A stretch of 10,180 nucleotides of DNA. It comes from Dehalococcoidales bacterium. GTDB taxonomy: Bacteria; Chloroflexota; Dehalococcoidia; Dehalococcoidales; GCA-2688105. This document shows, piece by piece, positions 4,745-10,180 of the stretch. The DNA lies in the NCBI GenBank assembly GCA_030640255.1, contig DAOWJS010000072.1:1-10180 (forward strand), written 5' to 3'. The first letter of the stretch is position 1; each line of letters starts with the position of its first letter. A model generated the notes under the pieces. The model saw only the letters and a program-made list of their open reading frames with translations, searched no databases and was not told the DNA's origin. The position numbers and the translations under genes are program-made.

Positions 4745-5782
4745 CTACCTCACCCCCTGTATCCCCTTCAGTCTCTCCACATACGGCTCTGTTATTATAC
4801 CCTTTTCGGTGATGATGGCGGTTATATAATAATGGGGGGTGACATCAAAGGCGGGGTTGGCGGCCTGAGTGCCATCAGGGGCGATGCTTACCCCCTGAAT
4901 ATGGGTTACCTCTTCCGGGCTTCGCTGCTCAATGGGGATTTCATCCCCTGAAGTTAGAGACAGGTCAATGGTGGTGGTGGGAGCCGCCACATAGAACGGA
5001 ATGCCGTGCTCCATTGCCAGCACCGCCAGGGTATAGGTACCAATCTTGTTGGCGGTATCGCCATTGGCAGCAATCCTATCGGCGCCAACCAGGATACAGT
5101 CAACCTCCCCCCGTTTCATAAAGTAACCCGCCATGGAGTCGGTAATCAGGGTGAACGGGATACCAGCCTTTTTCAGCTCCCAGGTGGTAAGACCCGCCCC
5201 CTGGAGCAGGGGGCGGGTCTCGGTAGCCAAAACCTTGAGCTTTTTGCCCTGCGCCTTGGCTTGCCTGATTACACCTAAGGCGGTGCCGTAGCCGGCAGTG
5301 GCTAACGCCCCGGTATTACAATGGGTCAGGATGGTAAAACCATTCTCGATTAGCTCGGCACCAAGCTGAGATAGCCTTCTGGTTGCCTCAACCTCCTCCG
5401 AGTGTATTTTAACCGCCTCATCAACTAATGCCTTTTTAATCTGCTCTACACCTTCACCAGCATTAGCTACCTGCTCCATCCGCTCAATAGCCAGGAACAG
5501 GTTTTTGGCGGTAGGTCTGGTGGCGGCAAGGGTCTGGCTAATGCCCCTGAGCCTCTCCAAGAACCCTTCTTTTGACTTAGATTCAATTTCTAGGGCACTC
5601 AAAGCCACTGCATAAGCACTAACCACCCCAATAGCTGGAGCCCCCCTAATTTTCAATTCTGCGATGGCTGAGGCTATATCCTGATAACTTCCTAGCTCCA
5701 GATATACCTCTTCTTGGGGAAGTCTGGTCTGGTCGAGGATTCTGACCCTATCCCCCAGCCATTCTATCGGCAGGTTATTCAT
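4745..5782 (-). CDS. mtnA: S-methyl-5-thioribose-1-phosphate isomerase
   Basis: This 345-aa enzyme converts 5-methylthioribose-1-phosphate to methylthioribulose-1-phosphate, the step after MtnP in methylthioadenosine salvage. Motifs are RGAPAIG (46-52), THCNTGALAT (153-162) with catalytic C155, ETRPLLQGAGLT (188-199) and GADRIAANGDTANKIGTY (233-250) with catalytic D235. The length fits the family. I start at ATG 5782 (MNNLPIEWLG), not at ATG 5815: the extra 11 residues (MRGIKGIGLIK) would be encoded by an intergenic repeat also found at 8364. AGGG sits nine bases upstream. The last residues (KGIQGVR) and the stop also lie in repeat-like sequence. eIF2B-alpha-like relatives share the fold, but the motifs favour MtnA. 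No mtnB, mtnC or mtnD homologue is present in the window. Confidence 0.93.
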   Translation of the reverse strand: MNNLPIEWLGDRVRILDQTRLPQEEVYLELGSYQDIASAIAELKIRGAPAIGVVSAYAVALSALEIESKSKEGFLERLRGISQTLAATRPTAKNLFLAIERMEQVANAGEGVEQIKKALVDEAVKIHSEEVEATRRLSQLGAELIENGFTILTHCNTGALATAGYGTALGVIRQAKAQGKKLKVLATETRPLLQGAGLTTWELKKAGIPFTLITDSMAGYFMKRGEVDCILVGADRIAANGDTANKIGTYTLAVLAMEHGIPFYVAAPTTTIDLSLTSGDEIPIEQRSPEEVTHIQGVSIAPDGTQAANPAFDVTPHYYITAIITEKGIITEPYVERLKGIQGVR

Positions 5783-5789
5783 CTTTATC

Positions 5790-5947
5790 AACCCTATCCC
5801 CTTTATCCCCCTCATTCGTGAAATTATAAACTCTAATTCCTAATCCTTCACAGGTGAAGGACTAAACAAATTCAAAATTCAAATCCCTAAAGTCTAGTAT
5901 TTAGTATTTAGTATTTAGTATTTTTATTAAATAGGGGCTTCGCCCCT
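5790..5947 (-). repeat. Type-B long intergenic repeat, copy 1 (158 bp)
   Basis: This is nearly identical to 8364-8514, in the same orientation. Apart from three substitutions, the only difference I see is a 7-bp unit number: AGTATTT occurs four times here (5896-5923) and three times, one degenerate, in copy 2. It contains the palindrome TCCTTCAC-AG-GTGAAGGA (5844-5861), a TATAAT box on the minus strand (5823-5828), and the hairpin AGGGGC-TTC-GCCCCT at its right end. Beyond that, TCAAGCTTCCC matches the end of the type-A element. It fills the gap between the acetyltransferase stop and mtnA. Confidence 0.9.
5823..5851 (-). promoter_or_regulatory. Candidate repeat-borne promoter for mtnA
   Basis: On the minus strand a perfect TATAAT (5823-5828) is preceded, 17 bp away, by GTGAAG at 5846-5851 (three of six matches to TTGACA), which is one arm of the palindrome in the repeat. 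A transcript would start about 34 bases before the mtnA ATG. The same boxes exist in repeat copy 2 (TATAAT at 8397-8402) upstream of the PAC2 gene. The -35 match is poor, so the call is tentative. Confidence 0.4.
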
Positions 5948-5958
5948 TCAAGCTTCCC

Positions 5959-6510
5959 CTATTTTATTAATGGAGAAGCTGCCTCAGTTTCTGCTTGCTT
6001 TTCTGGCCACTGGTTACGGTGCATCTCCATAAGCACGAAACGGAATCCATCCCCGACCATGTGCCCACATGGAGTGAAGCCACATTTCTTAAAGCACTTC
6101 TGCGCCCTATAGTTGTCATCCAGGGTCTTCAGGTAGATTCGGTTGAGGTTTGTCTGGCGAAAAATATAACCGACCAGGGCGGCTACGGCATCGGTGCCAT
6201 AGCCCTTATCCCAGTAGTCACGGTCGCCAATCATAATACCCAGTTCGGCTTCGCCTTCAGTCTCATTAACGCCATAATATACGCAGTTACCAATGTGCTT
6301 GCCATCCAAGGTTTCTATAGCCAGGGGGTGTCTGGTTGGGAAGGGGTAGCGCAGACTATAAGCATAGTCTGACAGATACCGGGAGAAAGTGGTCGTTAGC
6401 CGTGGGACAGCATCAATCCGAGCCAGCTCAGGGTCTGTTTGCCAAACGTAGTCACTCGGGGCATCAGCTAATTTTTTGTCACGAAGCCTAATCTTACTGC
6501 CCAAAATCAT
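5959..6510 (-). CDS. GNAT acetyltransferase, RimJ/RimL-like
   Basis: This 183-aa GNAT-fold N-acetyltransferase resembles the RimJ/RimL (Acetyltransf_3) type, which uses acetyl-CoA to acetylate protein N-termini, antibiotics or small amines. The acetyl-CoA loop is seen as GDRDYWDKGYGTDAV (95-109), and the family-typical end DNYRAQKCFKKCGF occupies 132-145. I chose ATG 6510 over an upstream TTG at 6531 because GAGGG lies five bases before it and the family alignment starts with MILGSKIRLRD. It overlaps the end of the HEAT-repeat gene by 17 bp, indicating coupled expression. Its stop lies at the very edge of a type-B repeat. The substrate cannot be told from the sequence. Confidence 0.85.
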   Translation of the reverse strand: MILGSKIRLRDKKLADAPSDYVWQTDPELARIDAVPRLTTTFSRYLSDYAYSLRYPFPTRHPLAIETLDGKHIGNCVYYGVNETEGEAELGIMIGDRDYWDKGYGTDAVAALVGYIFRQTNLNRIYLKTLDDNYRAQKCFKKCGFTPCGHMVGDGFRFVLMEMHRNQWPEKQAETEAASPLIK

Positions 6511-7462
6511 TAATACCCTCAACGGTTTCAAAAGGGGATGAGAGCGAGTCTTCCCCCGCCTTTAGCTCTTGTAGAGCTTGCTCTGCCCTCTGAGAGATTA
6601 CCTCGCTGGGATTACTCAGGCACTGTTCTAAGCACTCCTTAGCCCCGGTGCCGCCTATCTTACCCAGTGCCTGAATCGCCGCCAGTTGAACATCAGTATC
6701 AGGGTCATCAATAAGCGTTATAAGATAGGGGACGGCTTCTTCCTCCCCCAATTCACTGCATGCCTCGGCAGCTTCGTAGCGTATCTCGGCATCAGCACTA
6801 GCTAGCTCCTTTAGCAACACAGATAGCCAGGAGCCATCACAGTTCTTACCCATAGCATAAATAGCGCTGATTCTAAGTTTGACATTATGACTTTGATAGG
6901 CTTCCCTGATGGCTTTCTTTATCTGGGGGAGGCTTAATGGAGCCGCCGCCTCCAGGACACGGCGTTTGACCTCAATAGGCTTGCTATCATCACCGAGCGC
7001 AGCCAGTAGAGCCTGGGATACCTTAGATGCGTGGCAGGAGCGTAGCTTTTTATGCTCGGCTAACATAGCAAACCTGCCCAGTGCAGTAGCGGCCGCCATC
7101 TGGACTCTCTCTGAGCTGTCCTGCTGTAGTAGATTAATTAGGGGGTTAATCAGAGATGTTTCCTCATTTTCCCATAGACCCTCAATAGCCTTGCACCTCA
7201 CCTCAGCATCCTGGTCTTTCAGACAATTCCAGAATATGCTGTCGAAGTTAAGCTCAAAGTTGTCCTCGGCTAGCTCAACCAGCCGGTATACAATCTGCCG
7301 TCGCCGTTCTGACTCAATTTCTACCCATACCTGTTCTAAAAACCTCAGCTCCTCTGAGTTTAGGTTTGATAGGTCAACCAGCCTGGAACTAAGTAACGGC
7401 TGGTTACTGTTACCTAGGTCAGCTATCGTCTCTCTGATGGACAAGGGCGTAGGCGGCTCCAT
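6494..7462 (-). CDS. HEAT-repeat protein (PBS-lyase-like HEAT)
   Basis: This 322-aa protein is built mostly of short helical repeats of the PBS-lyase HEAT type. Repeat cores are recognisable near residues 80-98 (DAEVRCKAIEGL), 117-133 (ERVQMAAATALGRF), 194-206 (VKLRISAIYAMG), 224-238 (DAEIRYEAAEACSEL) and 255-270 (DTDVQLAAIQALGKIG). The N-terminal 70 residues are helical and charged, without clear repeats. There is no signal peptide or membrane segment, so a cytosolic scaffold or adaptor is likely. The ATG is 4 bp from the end of the PAC2 gene, and its ribosome binding site (GAGGAA) lies inside the Glu codons that end the PAC2 protein. The partner is unknown; the fixed pairing with PAC2 suggests a shared complex. 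Confidence 0.88.
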   Translation of the reverse strand: MEPPTPLSIRETIADLGNSNQPLLSSRLVDLSNLNSEELRFLEQVWVEIESERRRQIVYRLVELAEDNFELNFDSIFWNCLKDQDAEVRCKAIEGLWENEETSLINPLINLLQQDSSERVQMAAATALGRFAMLAEHKKLRSCHASKVSQALLAALGDDSKPIEVKRRVLEAAAPLSLPQIKKAIREAYQSHNVKLRISAIYAMGKNCDGSWLSVLLKELASADAEIRYEAAEACSELGEEEAVPYLITLIDDPDTDVQLAAIQALGKIGGTGAKECLEQCLSNPSEVISQRAEQALQELKAGEDSLSSPFETVEGINDFGQ

Positions 7463-7466
7463 GGTT

Positions 7467-8255
7467 CTATTCCTCTTCCTCCTCTTCGCCGTGTTCCCAG
7501 ATAGGCTCGGTAAAGTAGTCTATATACTCTCCTATAGCTTCAGCAGCTACCTGCTTCAATCTCTCTTTGGTTTCCTGAGCTAACTGTGTCAGCTCAGCCA
7601 TATCAATTTCAACACCCAGCATCTTGGTCAGAACGTTAACTATAGCCAGGGCAGCCATCGGGTTCTGTATCCTGGTGGCATACATAGGTACCTCACCCAG
7701 TAGGCAGACGCCCTCAATACCCCTTTCTTTGGCTACGCCCAGCAGTAATCCATTCAACCCGGCGATTTGAAGGTTACCCCTTTGCACCAAATCATACCCT
7801 TTCAAATCCTCAGCCACCTGCTGGCTGGTGGCTACTCCCCACACCTTGGGTTGCTCGGTGTGGTGGATGCGAGTCAGGGCGGCAGCACAGGTATATATTC
7901 TCTTAACCTCAAAACGTAGTCCCATATCAAGAACACAATTAGCCAACTCATATCCTTTAGCTACCGGTTGGTCGTCGCCGATGAATAATATGACATCACT
8001 CCCCCCACCCTTGTTCTTCCAGTAGTAGAACTTGCTCTGCGGGAACTGCGGTGCCTCGACTACATTGTCCCTAACCACTACCCCGATGGGGTCAAAAAAG
8101 TGGGAAGCCTCAACCTCGCCTAGTTCCTTAAAGTCCAGTTTTCTTTCTAGATATGTAGCCACTATCAAGGCTACATTGCCGATGCCAGGCCAGGCAGCCA
8201 GCATATTCGGCGAATTAAGTTTGGGTCGGGCATAAAGCTTGACTAAATCTTTCAT
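7467..8255 (-). CDS. PAC2-family protein (proteasome assembly chaperone-like)
   Basis: This 262-aa protein belongs to the PAC2 family, related to eukaryotic proteasome assembly chaperone 2 and common in archaea and some bacteria, where its role is not established. Typical segments are MLAAWPGIGNVAL (18-30), the strand DVILFIGDDQP (87-97), LNGLLLG (167-173) and CLLGEVPMYATRIQNPMAALAIVNVLTKMLGVEID (184-218). The C-terminus is helical and ends in a run of six glutamates. The first codons MKDLVK are preceded by GTGAGG, eight bases before the ATG, which belongs to the terminus of a type-A repeat element. It is the first gene of a three-gene unit with HEAT and GNAT genes. The family call is strong; a link to proteasome assembly is not supported by anything else in the window. 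Confidence 0.88.
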   Translation of the reverse strand: MKDLVKLYARPKLNSPNMLAAWPGIGNVALIVATYLERKLDFKELGEVEASHFFDPIGVVVRDNVVEAPQFPQSKFYYWKNKGGGSDVILFIGDDQPVAKGYELANCVLDMGLRFEVKRIYTCAAALTRIHHTEQPKVWGVATSQQVAEDLKGYDLVQRGNLQIAGLNGLLLGVAKERGIEGVCLLGEVPMYATRIQNPMAALAIVNVLTKMLGVEIDMAELTQLAQETKERLKQVAAEAIGEYIDYFTEPIWEHGEEEEEE

Positions 8256-8345
8256 TTTATCAACCTCACCCCCTTAATCCCCCTCTCCTTCAAAGGAGAG
8301 GGGGAAGCAGAGGTTTTGAAGGGGCTTTGCCCCTTCAAGCTTCCC
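8256..8345 (+). repeat. Type-A two-hairpin intergenic element, copy 2
   Basis: Plus-strand order is: terminus CCTCACCCCC, hairpin with perfect 12-bp arms CCCCCTCTCCTT (8279-8290 and 8293-8304), spacer, hairpin with perfect 10-bp arms TTGAAGGGGC (8316-8325 and 8329-8338, loop TTT), then GCTTCCC. It matches the element at 969-1058 in inverse orientation. Its terminus overlaps the leader of the PAC2 gene and supplies its ribosome binding site. Confidence 0.85.
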
Positions 8346-8363
8346 TTTTAGTTTTCATCAGGT

Positions 8364-8514
8364 AACCCTATCCCCTTTGTCCCCCTCATTCGTGAAATTA
8401 TAAACTCTAATTTCTAATCCTTCACAGGTGAAGGACTAAACAAATTCAAAATTCAAATCCCTAAAGTCTAGAATTTAGTATTTAGTATTTTTATTAAATA
8501 GGGGCTTCGCCCCT
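8364..8514 (-). repeat. Type-B long intergenic repeat, copy 2 (151 bp)
   Basis: Nearly identical to 5790-5947, in the same orientation, with three AGTATTT-like units (8470-8490; the first reads AGAATTT). The palindrome (8418-8435), the minus-strand TATAAT (8397-8402) and the terminal hairpin AGGGGC-TTC-GCCCCT are all conserved. It directly follows a type-A element. Confidence 0.9.
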
Positions 8515-8555
8515 CTTAAACGCCCCCATATAACACTAACTGAAATGCCAAGAAG

Positions 8556-8579
8556 TTTGCTAGCAAAATACTATTTTGC
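8556..8579. repeat. Two overlapping palindromes at the lipoprotein stop codon
   Basis: TTTGCTAGCAAA (8556-8567) and the odd-centred palindrome GCAAAATA-C-TATTTTGC (8563-8579) overlap and include the stop codon at 8571-8573. They could form alternative hairpins at the end of the lipoprotein transcript; no U-run supports a standard terminator. Confidence 0.45.
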
Positions 8580-9152
8580 CCAGCGCTGAATATAACGCAG
8601 TAACTCTATGGCTTCGTTATTTGCAGGTTCAATTACTCCAGAAGCCTCGTAGAAGTTCCACAGCCCTCCACTATACTCGAAAACTGAACTAACACCTGCC
8701 ACTCTTCCTTGTTCTGGAGTAGAGGGATAATGTTGCTCCATGAACCATTTTTCATTCAACTTTACCCACTGTTCTATTTCAGTCGGACTCGCTGCATCTA
8801 TTTTCTGTCTCTCATCCGAATTGAAAGTTTCTTTGTATTCATCAAGATTTATCTGCACACCAAGTCCCAGTGCTGAAACTTGCCATTTACCATTACTTTC
8901 AAATTTGGTGGTAAAATAGGATTTAGCTTTACTCAATGTATCAGTAAGTTTCATGCGGTAAGCAAGGGGAGATATTAAATTAACTTTAGTTTCTAAATAC
9001 GTGTAAACTAGAGCACAAACCTCATCCTGAGTTATCGTTGGCAGAGATGTAGCACTGGTTGTTGGTACTGGGGTAGCTTCCTGTCTACAGCCCACTACCA
9101 CTCCCAAAGTTAAAATCACAGTCACTAGAATTGCCATAAGGTATCGCTTCAT
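8571..9152 (-). CDS. Lipoprotein of unknown function
   Basis: This 193-aa protein has a short basic N-terminus (MKRY), a hydrophobic segment (5-20) and a lipobox VVGC with C22 as the likely lipidated residue, so it should be anchored outside the cytoplasmic membrane. A Thr/Pro/Ser-rich linker follows (about 26-40). The mature part (41-193) is soluble-looking, with several aromatic residues towards the end (GGLWNFYEAS, RYIQRWAK). No family is recognised. AGGGG lies six bases upstream of the ATG, and the gene follows a 103-aa gene by 12 bp, so both are likely co-transcribed. Nothing suggests transport or enzymatic activity. Confidence 0.8.
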   Translation of the reverse strand: MKRYLMAILVTVILTLGVVVGCRQEATPVPTTSATSLPTITQDEVCALVYTYLETKVNLISPLAYRMKLTDTLSKAKSYFTTKFESNGKWQVSALGLGVQINLDEYKETFNSDERQKIDAASPTEIEQWVKLNEKWFMEQHYPSTPEQGRVAGVSSVFEYSGGLWNFYEASGVIEPANNEAIELLRYIQRWAK

Positions 9153-9164
9153 TTCTCACCCCTG

Positions 9165-9476
9165 CTATATACCTTCTTTGCCCCTTTTATCTAACAGATG
9201 CTTTTTGAAGTCAAAGGGGTGGTCTATTTCCCCTCCACACAATTTATCTTGAACAGTGTCCATGAGGCCATCAAACGCTCGTAGCAAGTCAGCAATATCC
9301 GTATCACTACACCAATACTTACTCTTGACTTGAAAAATCCAATCTAGCATCTCCGCACTGGTATTGCATTCTTCGAGGTCAACCTCATATTCTGAATGGT
9401 CGCCACCAATCGTTTTACTGAATTGTAAGGTTAGGTTATCTGGATTGTATTCCCAGTATCCCCATTTGCCCTTCAT
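9165..9476 (-). CDS. 103-aa protein of unknown function
   Basis: No family is recognised. The protein begins MKGKWGYWEYNPDNLTLQFS and is acidic and rich in Trp, Tyr and Asp: YEVDLEECNTSAEMLDWIF around 36-54 and a helical DTDIADLLRAFDGLMD stretch. There is no signal peptide or membrane segment, so it should be cytosolic. The start is taken at ATG 9476 because AGGAGG lies about six bases upstream; a GTG at 9494 would encode that Shine-Dalgarno as Arg-Arg and is unlikely. The gene precedes the lipoprotein gene by 12 bp and follows the TldE gene by 35 bp. The small, acidic, Trp-rich make-up resembles immunity-type proteins only in a general way. Confidence 0.72.
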   Translation of the reverse strand: MKGKWGYWEYNPDNLTLQFSKTIGGDHSEYEVDLEECNTSAEMLDWIFQVKSKYWCSDTDIADLLRAFDGLMDTVQDKLCGGEIDHPFDFKKHLLDKRGKEGI

Positions 9477-9511
9477 TTTCAACCTCCTTATCACCTCAAT
9501 TACTGGCGCTA
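9477..9511 (-). promoter_or_regulatory. Short leader with consensus ribosome binding site
   Basis: The 35-bp gap between the TldE stop and ATG 9476 contains AAGGAGGT on the minus strand at 9483-9490. This decides the start of the 103-aa gene. No promoter is seen, suggesting read-through from the TldE gene. Confidence 0.6.
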
Positions 9512-10180
9512 TTACTTACTCGACACTGACAGACCGGGACAATACAGGGATGGGGTTTTAATCGAGCTACCCACCCACTTAGCCTTATTGCCAATAGCTG
9601 TAATCTGCTTAAGAACCTGATACACGTTCCCTGAAACCATGGTATCTTTAACCCTACCCACTATTTTACCACTTTCCACCTTATAACCTAAAAGGACATT
9701 GCCGCTGAAATCACCGCCTAAAATGTTGCCCTGTTCGGCGCCCATGAGCTGCTCGATAACCAGCCCTTCCTTTATGTCGTTTACCATTTCATCAAAGGTA
9801 GTGTTGCCCGGGGCGATGATAAAGGCACTGGGTGAGGGGGCAGGCAGTCCGCCATGATTTCTACTGCCGTTACCGGTGCTCCGGGTATGGGCCAGAGTAG
9901 CGGTTCGCAGGTCGTAAAGAAAATTAGCTACCGCCCCCTCAGTGATGAGGGGGGTGCGTTGACTGGGCACACCCTCATCGTCGCAGGGACGACTTTCCGG
10001 GCGGTAGGCTATGGTAGGGTCATCCCACAGCCATAATTTTTTATCAAAAACCGGCTGACCAAGCCTATTGCCTATAGGTGAAGCCCCCTCTAGAACTATC
10101 TTGCCATTGAAAGCCGCCATTAAGGGTGTGATTAAGGCGCTGGCTACCCCGCGAGGGGTAAAGACTACCGGCAGGGGCTG
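9512..10180 (-). CDS. TldE/PmbA-type metallopeptidase-like protein, C-terminal part (cut by window edge)
   Basis: The frame is open to the window edge, so 222 residues of a protein of usually about 440 are visible. In order they show a PVVFTPRGVASAL start, the family stretch SRPCDDEGVPSQR, NFLYDLRTA, STGNGSRNHGG, the glycine-rich GGDFSGNVLLGY, and GNVYQVLKQITAIG near the end. These fit the C-terminal domain of the TldD/PmbA family; the TldE (PmbA) branch is favoured. TldD-TldE heterodimers process small peptides and unfolded proteins, and the active-site HExxxH belongs to TldD. A tldD gene would be expected just upstream, outside the window. The N-terminal half, including the start, cannot be judged. 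Confidence 0.88.
   Translation of the reverse strand, partial: QPLPVVFTPRGVASALITPLMAAFNGKIVLEGASPIGNRLGQPVFDKKLWLWDDPTIAYRPESRPCDDEGVPSQRTPLITEGAVANFLYDLRTATLAHTRSTGNGSRNHGGLPAPSPSAFIIAPGNTTFDEMVNDIKEGLVIEQLMGAEQGNILGGDFSGNVLLGYKVESGKIVGRVKDTMVSGNVYQVLKQITAIGNKAKWVGSSIKTPSLYCPGLSVSSK

Larger units (their letters stand above)
8256..8570. other. Intergenic block of two adjacent repeat elements
   Basis: No gene is seen in these 315 bases between the lipoprotein and PAC2 genes. It consists of a type-A element (8256-8345), an 18-bp joint, a type-B element (8364-8514), and about 56 bp of unique sequence with overlapping palindromes near the lipoprotein stop. Confidence 0.8.

Noticed and set aside
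5783..5815. N-terminal extension of MtnA (11 residues from ATG 5815)
   Set aside because: It is encoded by the G-rich terminus of a dispersed repeat, is not family-like, and ATG 5782 starts with a typical MtnA N-terminus.
6511..6531. TTG start giving a longer acetyltransferase
   Set aside because: ATG 6510 has a GAGGG site at good spacing and matches the usual family start.
6909..7583. Plus-strand ORF of 224 aa
   Set aside because: It lies opposite the HEAT and PAC2 genes, is Ser/Arg/Leu-rich as expected for an antisense shadow, and shows no family motif.
8364..8514. Riboswitch in the PAC2 leader
   Set aside because: The sequence is a dispersed repeat shared with the mtnA leader and lacks any recognised riboswitch core such as SAM or cobalamin motifs.
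9477..9494. GTG start for the 103-aa protein
   Set aside because: It would read through the AAGGAGGT Shine-Dalgarno of ATG 9476.

Overview
All protein genes found in this 10.2 kb window lie on the minus strand, so transcription runs from right to left. The gene set fits an anaerobic bacterium related to Dehalococcoidia (Chloroflexota): a THEP1-type NTPase, a short Cys-rich DUF6485-like protein, a short 'core-MetE' zinc methyltransferase, MtnP and MtnA, a PAC2-family protein, a HEAT-repeat protein and a TldE/PmbA protein. This taxonomic placement is inferred from gene content and is not proven. Most genes have about 50% GC and clear Shine-Dalgarno sites. The exception is the block at about 3.4-4.7 kb, which is clearly AT-rich.

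Layout in the direction of transcription, from the right edge. (1) 10180-9512: C-terminal half of a TldE/PmbA-type protein, cut by the window edge. (2) 9476-8571: a 103-aa protein of unknown function, then a lipoprotein. (3) 8570-8256: a non-coding block holding two adjacent repeat elements. (4) 8255-5959: a tight operon of PAC2 protein, HEAT-repeat protein and GNAT acetyltransferase. (5) 5958-5783: a second copy of the long repeat, filling the whole gap up to mtnA. (6) 5782-4745: mtnA. (7) 4744-3373: an AT-rich island with a PD-(D/E)xK nuclease-like protein, an overlapping 71-aa protein, and a DNA methyltransferase that lacks its N-terminal half and has no start codon. This looks like a decayed restriction-modification locus. 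(8) 3249-2386: mtnP, with a strong ribosome binding site and an upstream dyad. (9) 2385-2097: a cluster of four hairpins. (10) 2096-1068: a core-MetE-like methionine synthase. (11) 1067-916: another two-hairpin repeat element. (12) 915-22: the DUF6485-like protein, a 34-aa basic protein missed by length cut-offs, and the THEP1 NTPase.

Functionally, MtnP and MtnA carry out the first two steps of methylthioadenosine salvage, and the core-MetE-like protein probably makes methionine. The window therefore holds a methionine and methylthio cluster, apparently split by the restriction-modification island. The most distinctive non-genic signal is a modular family of intergenic repeats built from G-rich termini, perfect hairpins and a long AT-rich unit. 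They sit exactly at gene boundaries. They appear to supply ribosome binding sites, possibly a TATAAT-type promoter, and perhaps the last codons of one gene.
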